From positions 108,476,350 through 108,540,349 of the forward strand of contig JBAIZL010000001.1 in assembly GCA_036971475.1 (NCBI GenBank): a stretch of DNA of 64,000 nucleotides, written 5' to 3'. Each line of letters starts with the position of its first letter. Position 1 is the stretch's first letter. The DNA is from Prosapia bicincta (taxonomy: Eukaryota > Arthropoda > Insecta > Hemiptera > Cercopidae). Position numbers and translations under genes: made by a program. Shown here piece after piece: positions 50,311-62,818 of this stretch. The notes beneath the pieces were generated by a model. That model searched no databases and had not been told where the DNA came from. It was given only the letters and a program-made list of their open reading frames with translations.

Positions 50311-52323
50311 AAAAAGTGTAATAAAATTTATGATTCAATCTTCAAGTAAGAAACTTTTTCTAATGAATTATAGTAAGTTATTTGGAAAAAGTTACATATT
50401 AAGATCGTGTTTGTGGAATTAGATAATGTTATCTATTTTTACAAATTCAATTTCGTACGTTATCTTTATTGCACTTCTAAGAAGTAAATTTTGAGCTCAT
50501 ATAATTACCGTCTACTCATATATTGTTATATTTGTACCAGATTGAAGTATTTGTTAATATATTTATAACAAATGGAAATATCGTATGACAAATAATATTA
50601 ATTTGTGTAATTTTACTCGAATCAGGTTAAATCTGGATTGCACTTTACTCCTTTCTCATTAGTCTTTATACAAAAGTTTTAGTCCATACGGTCAGGGGAT
50701 TGTGAAACCGCCTCAAGTAGCACTAAACAATATCACAACTTTGTCAAAGTGTCGTTACATTATTGTTTAAATCTTGAAGTGACACGGTATAAAATACCAC
50801 AGTTAATAACCTAATGAACTTCGAAGTTGTAGTTACACAAACATTACGCAAACTGCTTAACTGTGTGATACATAACTAATAAACACAATAATTATCACTC
50901 ACACAAGTTTGGTAATTTTAAATTTATTACAAATATAATTTATTGCTGTTATTCCTTGTATCACCGCATTTTTATTACAGCAGTAAACATGGTGGCAATA
51001 TTTGTGTCGCAACGTTATTAGGGTGAACAATTTGCATGAACAATTTGGCGGCTGTTAATTGATGTTTAATTATTGTTTTTATTTCTGATTTTCTTTACTT
51101 CGTTATATTATGTAATTATTTAATTTTTATGTCCTCCTCATGCTGTCCTGTTATACTTACTTTAATATTTTTTCAAATGTGTGTCCTCTGTGTCAAAGAA
51201 TACACTGATATTTGTGTATACAATATCAAAGTTTAAAAAAAATATTTTACTCCCTATTTTAAATATTAATGTCATTTAATTTATTTTGTAATCTATTTAG
51301 TTTTACACTGTACACATAGTGTGGGTCTATTCCATACATTATTTGTTTATTTATTTTTTGTTTACTTATTGTTTTCGTTTATTTCAGCCATTTTCTACAT
51401 TTTACTTCGGTAATATTTCCTTTCTCCGTAAATAAACGATTCATATCATTATGAATAGTTTTTATTTATACTGATATTTTTTTTAATACGAACGTTTATT
51501 GTTTATATAGAAATTGTAAGCAAACATAGTGATTTCGAATGGTATGGATGGTTAATTGGTTGTGACTTTATGACTTTATTAAGTTAGTGTGTTATTAGTG
51601 TTTTCCTGGATTCACAAATTTTAAGTGCGATTTTGTGATACTTTTTCTAAATTTATCTAAGTGTTAAATTAAATTATTTTTGTATTAGTTTAGGGATTTA
51701 TTAATGTTTATTGTTGCGGTTTTACATTTGCATTAAAATGTTATTTAGTTTTTATTCTTTTAATTTTTTAATACTCTTTGTTAAAAATTATAATTTTATT
51801 TTGAATTATTTGCTTGTTTCATGTGGTTTTTGTTTTGTCTATTGTAATAATAATCGCAAAAAAGGAAAATGGACATTTAATTTCGTGTCTTGAATAAATT
51901 TGTTTACATCAAATCAATTCTATTTTGTTTTTCTTTTATACTTGTTGTGGATTATGTATTATAATTTATTTTTTTTTAACTATTATTCTCTTTAGCATTT
52001 TCTATGGTCATTCAATTTTGTTTCTATTTAATAATGAGTTTTTTCCCTTTTGTTTATTATTAGCAATTACTTTGTTATTATTTTCATATATCCCTAACAT
52101 TCGTTAGGAAGTATCTAAGTAGCAATTACTGTAGCCTATTTATGCATTCATGCATGTGTTTCAGTATTATAGATTTATTACTGAGTGAATACAACAACGG
52201 TAAATTTTAAAATAGTTCACTCAAATATCGCTACACGCTAGTTTCATAATACATACTGACATACAACTATTCTTTAAGCTTAGCTTGTGAGGTTATGATG
52301 AAACAAATAATAGACATACACAA
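50311..52323. other. AT-rich intergenic DNA
   Basis: Very T-rich in places (about 51350-52090). Small hydrophobic frames there follow from the composition. No gene recognised. Confidence 0.35.
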
Positions 52324-52324
52324 T

Positions 52325-52510
52325 ACTCACAAATTAATCATTTATTTATTCATACGCGTTTCAATGACAAAGGCATCCTCATTATTGAGTGTTGCTACTA
52401 CAAACTCTAACTTACAACTCCGTAGAGATTGTAGTAACAACAATCACGGATGATGATTACTTTGTCATTGAAACACGTATGAGTAAATAAATGATTAATT
52501 TGTGAGTCTT
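52325..52510. repeat. Imperfect foldback with decayed hammerhead in both arms
   Basis: The left arm (about 52325-52385) and right arm (about 52446-52507) are inverted copies sharing TCACAAATTAATCATTTATT and TTTCAATGACAAAG. Read outward, each arm has a stem II like TGACTTTGTCA followed by GAAAC and then GCGTATG or ACGTATG. The CUGANGA segments are altered (ATGAGGA on one side, CGGATGA on the other). There are no (TA)n flanks. Confidence 0.7.
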
Positions 52511-52529
52511 GTGAATGTCTTTTACTTGT

Positions 52530-52680
52530 TTTAACAAACAGACTAGTTTCACGAAGATGATTCCTTCATCAGTATTTGTAGCAGTAGTAGTAGTAGTAGT
52601 GATAACCAACCACTGATAAATGTTACATCGACATCGAAGCTAGTCTGCATCTGTTGTTTTCATTTGCCTGTCTCTTAGCC
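52530..52680. repeat. Imperfect foldback carrying the complete hammerhead
   Basis: AACAAACAGACTAGTTTC on the left is mirrored by GAAGCTAGTCTGCATCTGTT on the right, around a (GTA)n-like microsatellite (about 52580-52602). The right arm is decayed and lacks a recognisable core. The left arm, read on the minus strand, is the ribozyme listed separately. Confidence 0.65.
52534..52579 (-). ncRNA. Type I hammerhead ribozyme
   Basis: Minus strand, 5' to 3': stem I strand ACAAATA (52579-52573), core CTGATGA (52572-52566), stem II arms around ATCATC (52565-52551, one mismatch), GAAA (52550-52547). A two-base-pair stem III from ACTAGT with a 2-nt loop follows, then C17 at 52541 and the second stem I strand TGTTTGT (52540-52534). 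Stem I pairs over seven bases with one G-U. All invariant core positions are present. The tiny stem III is typical of ribozymes from Penelope-like elements and retrozymes, which are thought to work best as dimers. Confidence 0.8.
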
Positions 52681-54540
52681 GGTTCCTATAGTTCAATTTT
52701 GTGTATTATACAAGTATTCCATTTTGATTATTATAAATATTGTAATTAATATAAAATTTATAATTTTATTTAATAATTAAACTAAAATATATTTTTATTA
52801 TATGTATAAACTTTATTAAATTAAGTGTTATTTTTAATTTACACTGTCAAAATACTTTTTAACTGATTAAACCATTAATTTCCATTATTGGTATAGTCTT
52901 CGTGTATAAACATTCTATTAAAAAATGTTATCGTAAATAATAATTGTGACTCCTCAATAAGTCAATAACTATCTACGTATAATCACATGATTCTAAGATT
53001 CTATAAGATACAGCTGTGGTGACATGTTACGGAATGTACTGTTAGAATTCTTCAAGCGTTTAGAAACAAGCTGCAAATATTATGATAAATACAAATAATA
53101 AATCTAACGTTAACCCTACCAGTAATATAAGACAAGGTACTTCTAACTGTCGAATTTTTTTTTTAAAGCTTGGAAGGAATTAGGAAGAAATGAGCTTCGT
53201 AGTTTCATTGTTTTCCGAATAAAACAATGTGAAATGGGACTCATAGATTATTTTTGAAGTGATAACTTCTTTACGAGCGGTGAACAAAACATGAGATTAC
53301 ATCATTGCTTTTGCGTCACGCTATTTCTGAAACGCTTACGTTACAGCATATATTTCCTTCAGGTTACTTATGAGTAACGTCAAAGTGAATTAAATGATAA
53401 CATATGATTTCATGTAACAGCTGATTTTGTGTTATAGGTTATGTTATTTTTAAATAGTTTGGTTTTTTTAAAATTTTGATATATCTCAATATAAATAATG
53501 CAGTATAATAATAAGTTATGTATTTTATTCCAATTTTTTAATGAAAAACATGTTTAGGCAAATCTTATACTTCTTTGAAAAACTGATTTGAATTGAATTT
53601 GTTGAAAATATTTATATTCAGTAAACATCTAATAGATATTTTTTGTTACTCACATTATTTTGTTAATAAGTACAATAAATATAAGTCCTTATTAAATACA
53701 TTAGAGTATTAAATACTCAAATAAGTTGTAATAATTTAATAAAAATTTATACCATCATATTTTCAACGATTTACAATGAAAGGTTTGCGAAACTATTTTT
53801 TTGATTACATCTGTCGGGACTTCCTCGAGTGCAGGAACCAAATTATTTTTACGATTTCATTACTGTCTATTTACCTATGCAATTTGATCACAAAAAGGTG
53901 AAAATAGCATTTGATAATACATAGTAAAGTAATATAATTGGAATAATGATTTAAATTTATATATAATAGGACACTTTCGGGTTGAGTGCATGAATTTTTA
54001 ATGAATGTTTTTTTTAAACTTCAAACACTTTTAGAAATACTTTAGGACGTGAAATTGATTTAGTTTAAATGGATTTAGCTAAATGCGTTATATTTAAAAG
54101 TTTGTTTTAAATCTTTTACATAAAATCTTTACGTAAAAAGCTTCTATTTAAAAAGGTTATTTAAAAACTTTTATGATCATCAAATAACAATATTTATTGA
54201 TCAAGACTAATCAAGTTTGGAGGTAAAAATAATGTTTTTGGTAGCTACCAGTACATTCACCTTGAGAAGGTAGAATGTTCTCAGGTATACGGAATAAAAC
54301 TTGGTGCCTAAGCCTCAGAATTTAAAATTTTGTAAAAAACACATCTATATCAATGTAATAGAAATTTTATAAATTAAAGATTTTCTTTCAAACTAGAACA
54401 AGTAATACATTTAGCTTCGTTAGTACAACTACAAAGTATCCGGTTATGGCTGATATTTTTACTCCATTATTATGTTACTAATACTCGGGGATAGTTTGTA
54501 TTTATAAATGAATCTAAGCTAACTGAATACCTTCTAGTTT
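52681..54540. other. AT-rich intergenic DNA
   Basis: No gene recognised. A 45-bp segment at about 53402-53448, containing TAACAGCTGATTTT and ATAGGTTATGTTAT, recurs at about 56280-56326. Confidence 0.4.
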
Positions 54541-54544
54541 TATA

Positions 54545-55493
54545 GGGTGGTTCAAAAAGAGAGGTTTTAAAAGGCTAGTAAATTTTCGTTTGTCAGTTGG
54601 CAACAATGTTTGACCTCGTTTCTATTTCTGGGAACATTTAGATTGGTTACACAGCTGGTATTTCGTTCTTGCATCCTGTGTCCAACCATGGAGAAGTATA
54701 CTTGTGCCCAGCGATTGTTAATGCGGAGAGAGTTATGCTGGTTCTATCAGGTGACTATGAGGTAATGTAGGACGTAATGCAGCTTTAAACGCAGACTCAT
54801 GAAAAGGTTCTTTGAGATGGGCCCAGTAGTCGATCTTAAAAATCCTGGATGACGTCGTTCTGGCCGAAATGAACAGAACAAGTGTTCAGAACAAATCACA
54901 GTGTGGGTGTTAGCCCAGTAAAACTAATTCGTCGCCGTTCTCAACAATTGAATTTATGGTGTTTTTCGGTACGGAGAATTCATTATATTCGGTACAATTA
55001 TTCATTAGACTTCATTGATTTTTTTGGTACGATCTGAAAAATCACCCCTATAAAATTCAGTTGCTACCTGCCACGCTGCCTGCGAAATAATTGTGTTACT
55101 CCGTGAACTGTTCCAGGATCGCGTTATTTCTCGTAAATCCGACCACCAACGGCCACCAAGGTCGTGTGATTTGAAGCTTTGTGGCTTTCATCTGTGGGGT
55201 CATGTGACGTCATTGGTATATTCCAATTTACTAGGAAACATAAATAATTCAAGAAGGAAATTTGACGGGTTATCGGCGAATTAAAAGTAGAAACTTTTCG
55301 TGCAGTAAAAGTTACTTTCATGGAGAAAGTTGTTGCGTGCCAGAGCTGTAGAGGAGGACAAATGCATGACATCATCTTTCATACCTGAAATCGAAAGGTT
55401 AGAAGAACATTTTATTGTATTTAGTTTTAGTTTTTCATTAAAATAAGTCGCGTAATTTGTTATATCAAGTCCGGCGCTATTACTGAATCACCC
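54545..55493 (+). mobile_element. Degenerate mariner/Tc1-type DNA transposon
   Basis: Terminal inverted repeats GGGTGGTTCA (left) and TGAATCACCC (right) flank about 950 bp. Near the left end, a frame begins MEKYTCAQRLL, recalling the helix-turn-helix start of mariner-like transposases. Near the right end, DRVISRKSDHQRPPRSCDL followed by FHLWG matches the block preceding and holding the last catalytic Asp in this superfamily (WPPRSxDLxPxDFFLWG), although the second Asp position is altered here. Stops and frameshifts fill the middle and the length is short of a full element. Non-functional. The TA target duplication is eroded. Confidence 0.72.
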
Positions 55494-58400
55494 TTTACAT
55501 TGTAATAATATCATACATATTATTGTAATGTAATATACCAGAGTTTTATAAAGAAACTATGAAAGCTGTAAAATAACACTTCTGTCCGGTAAATTAGGCC
55601 TCTATTTTTTTTTAGTTTTTCAATATTTTTTTTTTTTTTACATTAGCATTGTTTTATATGCATCTGTGAGAAGGCTCTGAGACCAAAATTATAAATTATG
55701 TGCAATAGCGTATCACCTAAATAGCTTATAATTACCATGTAATTTCTAAAAAAATATATTTGTGTACTGTTAGGTTCAGCTAACACATATGGTCTAGGAT
55801 TTTATGCATATTCGGGTTTGACTAGAAATTGAAAACTTAGAAATTAGAATGTTTCTGGAGATTTAACCTTCATGGTGGAGCGCATCTAGGAATTTTGCAT
55901 GGGAATAAATCGGTATAACGTTTTGTGATGACTTGGGAATTCACACGAAAGATTGTAACAATACAGACGTAAAAGAGATTAATCTCAAAGATTTATGAAT
56001 GCAAAACATGGCGGTTAATGTTAACAACTCTTTTCATCTTCACTCAGAGATTGTTTGGAGAATGTTTAGACAACATTTAAAAATGTTTTAATTTAAAATG
56101 AAATATTTTATATATTTAGAAATATTGTATTGTTGATTTTACTACGTAATAACAGACAATTTTATCGAACAGGCTTCTAGTATCACCCGACGATCATTTT
56201 CCTTTCTGTAAATATTCTTTATTAGTAGTAAGTTAGATCATATAACTGGTAAAGTATCCAAAGTAAACAAAGCAATAACATATGATTTCATATAACAGCT
56301 GATTTTATGATATAGGTTATGTTATAGAGGAACTGATTTAATACTTAGTTTTGTATACTATATTTATTGTAAGTAATCAAATTATAATTAAATATTTTTC
56401 TAACAGTTACTAATTACATTAATTTATTTCTATTTCAATAAATCTTTTTTTATGAAATTGTTTGACTTAATTTTGGTTTTTAGAAAATGCATCCAATAAC
56501 CAAATCTTTCGTCCACACTATCCAGTTAAATGTTACCTATTACCCATTTAATAACATTCTAAACATTATTTTCAGAGGTATAATGTATGAAAATTGTATT
56601 ACACTAAACATGAACTGCTTTGAATAGACATAAAGAATATAGTCAGCTTCAAGGGGTAATGTACAACATAAGTAAAATATTATTGAATTTAACCTCAATG
56701 TTTTCTAAATATTTATGGTATTCATGTATGAGCAAGAACATGGCAATTGCATTATCAGCCACTCGTTCATACAGTGTTGCAGACTCAGCTCAATGTATAC
56801 CATAATGTCTATTCTCAAGAAGTTCACTTAATTTAGTGTGATAAAACCTATTTTCTATCAACTACCTCAGAGGCCAATTTCTTTTCATTCTGAAAACCTT
56901 ATTTGTTCCTTTATTTCCAAACAATGCAAAATATTATGTCTAGTCTTAACTTATATTTAATCTTATCTCCGATAAACCTCCTGCTATTATCATATTCATG
57001 CCAAACTTTATCCATATGCTAAGGTGAGGAAGAAAAGATGTCAAATAATTTCGCATGATAATCGCCATTATTAGCCTGGTGGAAAACAACTTCACTGAAA
57101 AATATAAACTGTTTTTTTGTATAAATATAATTTTTTGTTCATATTGACTTTTAAGTAGGCCTATTAATTTCCTATATTGTCTTATACAAAACTTCCATTG
57201 TTATCGTAACCATTGAATTTCATTGTAACAGATACATATGACATGTTGAACACCTATGTATACTAATTCATTTATGAAGTTTCGTAACCTATCAAAACTA
57301 TCTAGTAGGAAATATATATTTTAACAACACGTAAACTATATATAAGAATAGAACTATATTTATATATTCATACTATCATTATGTAATTTTTATGTGTTTG
57401 TAAGAAAATGGGTAATGTAATTGGTTTTCATTATTAGATTTTGCAACCACACTAAATTATAATTTTTATTTAATTAAAAACTAAAATTTTTCTTAACACT
57501 AAACTGAAATGTAATATTCACAGAATACGTTTCTATGGATACAACACGTTGAAGGTAGTTGAAATGTTTTTTATAATCATTGTTATAATTAATCGTGGAA
57601 TTTAATTCATAAATTATTATGAATGTCTGTTTTATACTGCTACATCATCTATTTGTAAATAAATCTATAAACAAAAATTAGTTACAGGCAATTATAAAAA
57701 ATATCATATTTTTTGTATCAAAACATATGAATAGATACGAATATCTATACAAATATAGATTTATGAACACAAAAATAATTTACGAAAGATTTTATGTTTT
57801 TATAAATTTAAAATTATTTTATTATTTAAAATTAAAAAATAGGTTTATGAACACCGTTTCTGAAAAAAGAAACTGCAGTAAAAAATAGTTATATTTTCCT
57901 GCTTCACAAACAAAGGGCGCTTTTGAATTTCTGTGAAGATTAAATAACACAATGCTTTAAATGTTAGCAACATGTGGATAAATATGTTTACAATAAATTG
58001 GAACGTTTTGGGGATGATTGTTTCATAAATAAAATGTATATGATGAGTTAGAAGAACTGTAAAGACGTTATAAATTGTTTAATTGGTTTAAAAGTCACTT
58101 GAATGAAAACTTACTAAACGTTACTCTCACCTCTCTCTCTCTCCCTTTCTATACACCAACCCCCTCTCCACACACACACATGTAGATACTTATTTCACCT
58201 GCTAGAAATACGTAGATCGTACATTGTTCATTTTGAGTTCAAGCTGAGATCCTAACTCGTATATATTTATATCGCTGCCACATACCCATCCATATTATGA
58301 CACTCGTTGACAAAAATCATGTCAATAAGTTTAAATAAAGTGTTTTATTCGAGTTATACTTCATTTGGAACTTCTATGGTCGTTATGAATTTTTAAAACT

Positions 58401-59020
58401 CATTTTGCAATACACAACCGGTAGTTTTATTGCTAGCAGAAGTGACAGAAATTATATATTACAAATTCGTGTCATTTCCGCTAGGAGCGACCTAGTCGGA
58501 TCCTATATATTATAATTTCCTTGTATATTATTACCACGTCATCCCGTCCTTCTTTATCCAGCTCCTGTTTAGTGGCCTCTTTGATCCAACACGTCTCGGA
58601 TATCTCTTGATTCTTTCCAATCCTCTTCCCTCAGACTTCTCTCCAACCCTCCCCTGTCAAATGTCCCCACCGCAACTCCCTTCCACTCTCCCTCAGTTGC
58701 TTTTTTGTCCACCCCTTCAGCAAAGCTCTTCGGTAGAGCCGAGGGCTCATATTACCCGCACCTTAGGGATCTGGCAAACTCAGATGGACACCTCCTACTT
58801 TCTGTCCTCGTCCCAAAGTCCTTCTCGATTGCCCATAACACCTTTGTAACTAGCACTTCCTCTCCCAGTCGTCTACCTCTCGGCTCATAGAATAAGCTTG
58901 ATTTAATTTTATTCATAGGACGCTTTAACAATATACATAAGTTTTTAAGTTCACAATGATTGTAAATGTAACCTGTCTTTGTTTATATGAATTTATCGCA
59001 TGTATTAAGTCTTTCCTAGT
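55494..59020. other. AT-rich intergenic DNA
   Basis: No gene recognised. A CT-rich patch with short (CT)n and (CA)n runs lies at about 58130-58190, and another CT-rich patch at 58550-58870 with frames I cannot assign. Confidence 0.35.
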
Positions 59021-59555
59021 ATCATGTATCTTGTGAAGTTGTATCATGTATCTTATGAAGTTGTATCATGTATCTTGTGAAGTGGTATATTGTATCTTGT
59101 GAAGTTGTATCATGTATCTTGTGAAGTTTTATCATGTATCTTGTGAAGTTGTATCATATATCTTGTGAAGTGGTATCATGTATCTTGCGAAGTTGCATCA
59201 TGTATCTTGTGAAGTTGTATCATGTATCTTGTGAAGTTGTATCATGTATCTTGTGAAGTTTTATCATGTATCTTGTGAAGTTGTATCATGTATCTTGTGA
59301 AGTTGTATCATGTATCTTGTGAAGTTGTATCATGTATCTTGTGAAGTTGTATCATGTATCTTGTGAAGTTGTATCATGTATCTTGTGAAGTTGTATCATG
59401 TATCTTGTGAAGTTGTATCATGTATCTTGTGAAGTTGTATCATGTATCTTGTGAAGTTGTATCATATATCTTGTGAAGTGGTATCATGTATCTTGCGAAG
59501 TTGCATCATGTATCTTGTGAAGTTGTATCATGTATCTTGTGAAGTTGTATCATGT
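59021..59555. repeat. 22-bp minisatellite with higher-order period
   Basis: About 24 copies of GTATCATGTATCTTGTGAAG followed by TT. A distinctive variant series (ATATATC, then AAGTGG, then CTTGCGAAG, then TTGCATC) occurs at 59155 and again at 59463, exactly 308 bp or 14 units later. A 14-unit block was therefore duplicated after its variants arose. Confidence 0.95.
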
Positions 59556-60642
59556 ACACAGTTAAGTTAGATAAGTTATGTTTAGTCTTAAGCTCTTCCC
59601 TCTGAAACTGTAAATTCAATCTAGCCTTCAAGTAATATTTCCATATACATTCATACACTGTTATGTCACTTTACAACCGTGCTACATACTGTACGTGTAT
59701 TTATACAAGTAAACAGACAAAATCTAACTCAAAATGGAGAGAGTCAGTCAGGCAGCCCTCATGTTTAAAATGTATGTAGTCACACAACATAAAATCCTTA
59801 TTACTGTTCCTCCCAGAAAAACGTCCTGCCTTGCAAATACCTCTACTACATCCAGCCCCTTACTAAATCCCTGTTCCTATATTCCTCTTGCCGGTGACAG
59901 ACGCTGCATATCCTCCAGTGCCACCAAACCCTCTCCTTCTTTGACTGGCTACTACTGTATTACCATTACGAGTGCATTAACGAACGTGGCAACATTGCTG
60001 GTATTCTTTTGAGAATAATATATCTTAAATATATTTTAGAAATAATATTTCAAGAAACAGAATAATAGAAATTTAAGATAACTAGGGTAATATTTATTAC
60101 GGAAATAATTTTTTGTTACATTAACATTTTATAGGTAACATCAAGAGACAAAGATATTATTGTACAAAATATTGAATAAATTATAAACTAGAAACGTGGG
60201 AAAATTATTTGAAAACAATATATATAGTATTTTGATGTTTACTAGTTGTTATGAGTATACAAACTTTCAGAAAGCATTACAATTGTAAAGAAGACGATTA
60301 TGTTATACTTTATTAAATTTTGAAGTCATAATATAAATAATGCAAATAAATAAAGGCCTATTGCGACACCATAAGAACTTATTCTTGGGAATAAATAAAT
60401 CAATGCATACTTAGCTAGCTAAGAGGTAGTTGGTTTGTAACCATGGACGAGTCCAGATCGAGTTCTACTAGCAGATTCTACTCAAAAATAACACAGGAGC
60501 CAGCAAAAGGCAAATTAAGCTCGATCATATTTTTCACGACCAAACTAAAACTACATCAGCAAAATGGTGAATAGTAAGATAGTTTATGTGTTCCAGTTTT
60601 CACTGCAATATGTATGCTTTCAATCATAAATAATAGCATACA
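59556..60642. other. AT-rich DNA, no gene seen
   Basis: A 92-codon frame at 59734-60012 has no domain I recognise. Otherwise there is nothing to report. Confidence 0.35.
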
Positions 60643-61140
60643 TATGAATATAGAAAATACCATTTTAGCCATACCCGATAAGAAGTTGACAATAGATTGG
60701 TTCTGGTTAATAAATAGGTCATATTATGCCGGTGGAGTAAGGGGGGTATCTCGTTGCATGACACATGTAACGAAAAACCTTTAGTTACTAACGTTCTTGA
60801 TGACGACACATGCTATAAAGGCTCTTTATACATAAATTATTAGCTACCATATCACTTTGTCATTGAAACTATGCTGAAACCCGTGTGCTCGGGTGTTCTA
60901 CATTATCTGTCGGCAAGCCATCGTTTAAATTCAATCTTACACCTAAATATAAAGGCAGTCCTGTGTTGTTGGAAATAATTAGATATTTCCAAACTGAATC
61001 TACTTTACGTCAGCTTAGAACACAAGAATTTTGTTGAGATTATATTTATATTGAAACGCTTTGCGTACATTTCAAGCAGATGACTTTCAGCAAAAGGTTA
61101 TTGACTTTTTTTGAGTTGGAAGATAAGCATAGTATTTTAA
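60643..61140. repeat. Diverged direct duplication, copy 1
   Basis: Collinear with 61743-62215. Shared blocks include ATACCATTTTAGCC, ATAAAGGCTCTTTATACATAA (60815 and 61906) and TTTACGTCAGCT. The content is unknown; no frame is conserved. The block ACTTTGTCATTGAAAC near 60858 is also found in the foldback at 52.46 kb. Confidence 0.75.
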
Positions 61141-61742
61141 TAATAATATTTTCAGACTAGACCTTTAAAAACGATAATAATCTATTCATATCCATTGTAA
61201 AGATATTATTATTGGTGTAAACAGAAACTTTCGTTGAAATAAAAATGTACAGCATTCTGATTTCAATAGTAAGGGTATATTCTAAAGCAATGATATTCTT
61301 CATAAAAGCCTCAGCCTGCAGAATAGTAAGCATTCTAAGTTTTTACGATATCTATAACATTAAGAGGCTCCTGGTAGGTAGTACCGCACGACATATAAAA
61401 GCACTAACGCAGAAACAATCAACGTTTTTGTTAAAAAACGGACACGTCTGATTCGAAGCGATGGCTTCTTCACTGTGGTCAAATATTGTTTCTAAATTGA
61501 AAAAAGAGAGTATTCCAAGTAACTTTCCTAAATGTTATAAAAAAATGTCAGTATCGAAAAACCTATTCTGTATTTATTTCTAAAGTAAATTGCCCATCCA
61601 TCAGAGATTGCACTCAGAGTCCATAGCAATTTCAGTATTGAACTCAGCACCCACAAAGTCCCCATATGAATGTTTTTAGGCGATTGTTCCACTACTGGTA
61701 TCACCCCCTCGGATCCCTATGTATCTCCGACATAGATTATAT
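61141..61742. other. Spacer between the duplication copies
   Basis: No gene recognised. A 68-codon frame at 61245-61451 shows no domain. Confidence 0.35.
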
Positions 61743-62215
61743 AAATATACAAAATACCATTTTAGCCAAACTTGATAAGTTCACAGTAGTTGGGTTTTGG
61801 TTAATATATAGGTAATCATATCACGTCAGCGCGGTAAGGGGGGCTGGTTGCAGGACACATGCATCGCCTAACCTTAGGTACTTACATTCTTGATCATGTC
61901 ACATATAAAGGCTCTTTATACATAATTTATTAGCTATCCTACCACTGTCATTGGAAATATGCTGAAATCCTCGTGCTTCATAGTTGTAAACTATCCGTCG
62001 CAAGGGATCGTTTAAAAATATTGTTATTCCTAATTATAAAGGAAATAATTTACTGTTAGGGATAATTAGACATTTTTAATCTGAATCTATTTTACGTCAG
62101 CTAAGAACAAAAGAAGTGTATTGAAAAAGATCTATATTTATTTTAAAACGAGTTACGTATGCTTCCATCGAAAAACCACTCGACTTGTTTTGAGTTATTT
62201 GAAGTTGTGGGATAT
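61743..62215. repeat. Diverged direct duplication, copy 2
   Basis: Second copy of the 60643-61140 segment, about 1.1 kb downstream. Substitutions and small indels are scattered throughout, so the duplication is old. Confidence 0.75.
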
Positions 62216-62522
62216 CCACAGTGAAATTGCAGTATAGTAAGAAATAACTTAGCTTTAGCTAATGTTCTTCATCGACTCTTTAGCTATCCAGCATTGGGTT
62301 TAGTCGTAGAGAAATACATTGGCGTTGGTTGTTTCCAGGCAGACACAGTATTACTTATCGGAGCCTACCTGGCAACTTCCTACTCGGAAACTCAAAACAT
62401 AGTAGTTTGCGGTTCGCAGCAGAGGCTCTAACAAACACTTTATTTCAAGTTATTTATTTTTATTATACATAAATAATATAATACATAAATAACAATAACT
62501 CTTGCTACAAATATTTAAACAC

Positions 62523-62565
62523 CCTTGATGTACATTTCGCCAACACAGTTAGCATCATCAGAAGG
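62523..62565 (-). ncRNA. Type I hammerhead ribozyme of Penelope-like element (minus copy)
   Basis: Minus strand: stem I CCTT (62565-62562), core CTGATGA (62561-62555), stem II GCTAAC/GTTGGC with a TGT loop, GAAA. Stem III ATG/CAT with a 2-nt loop, C17 and stem I AAGG (62526-62523) follow. Every invariant position is present. The sequence matches the plus copy at 63697-63739. Confidence 0.88.
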
Positions 62566-62818
62566 TTACAAACATACTGGGACTAAAAAGAAATAGTACA
62601 CCTAATTCGCGATGGGCTACTCCCACTCCTCCGCCCAGCAACCAGTTTGTTGACCTGTACCAGCGCTGCACGTCGAGCAAGACCACACCCACCACTGACT
62701 TGTGACAATTCTAAATTAAAACTAATTACAAACTAGTATAAACTAAAATTATAAAAGAAACATAAACAATAATAAATTATCATATCAACTTGAACTAAAC
62801 TATAAATATAGTTAAAAA

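Noticed and set aside
58607..60012. Ser/Pro-rich frames at 58607-58890 and 59734-60012 as genes
   Set aside because: They follow CT-rich composition, overlap in two phases and show no recognisable domain.
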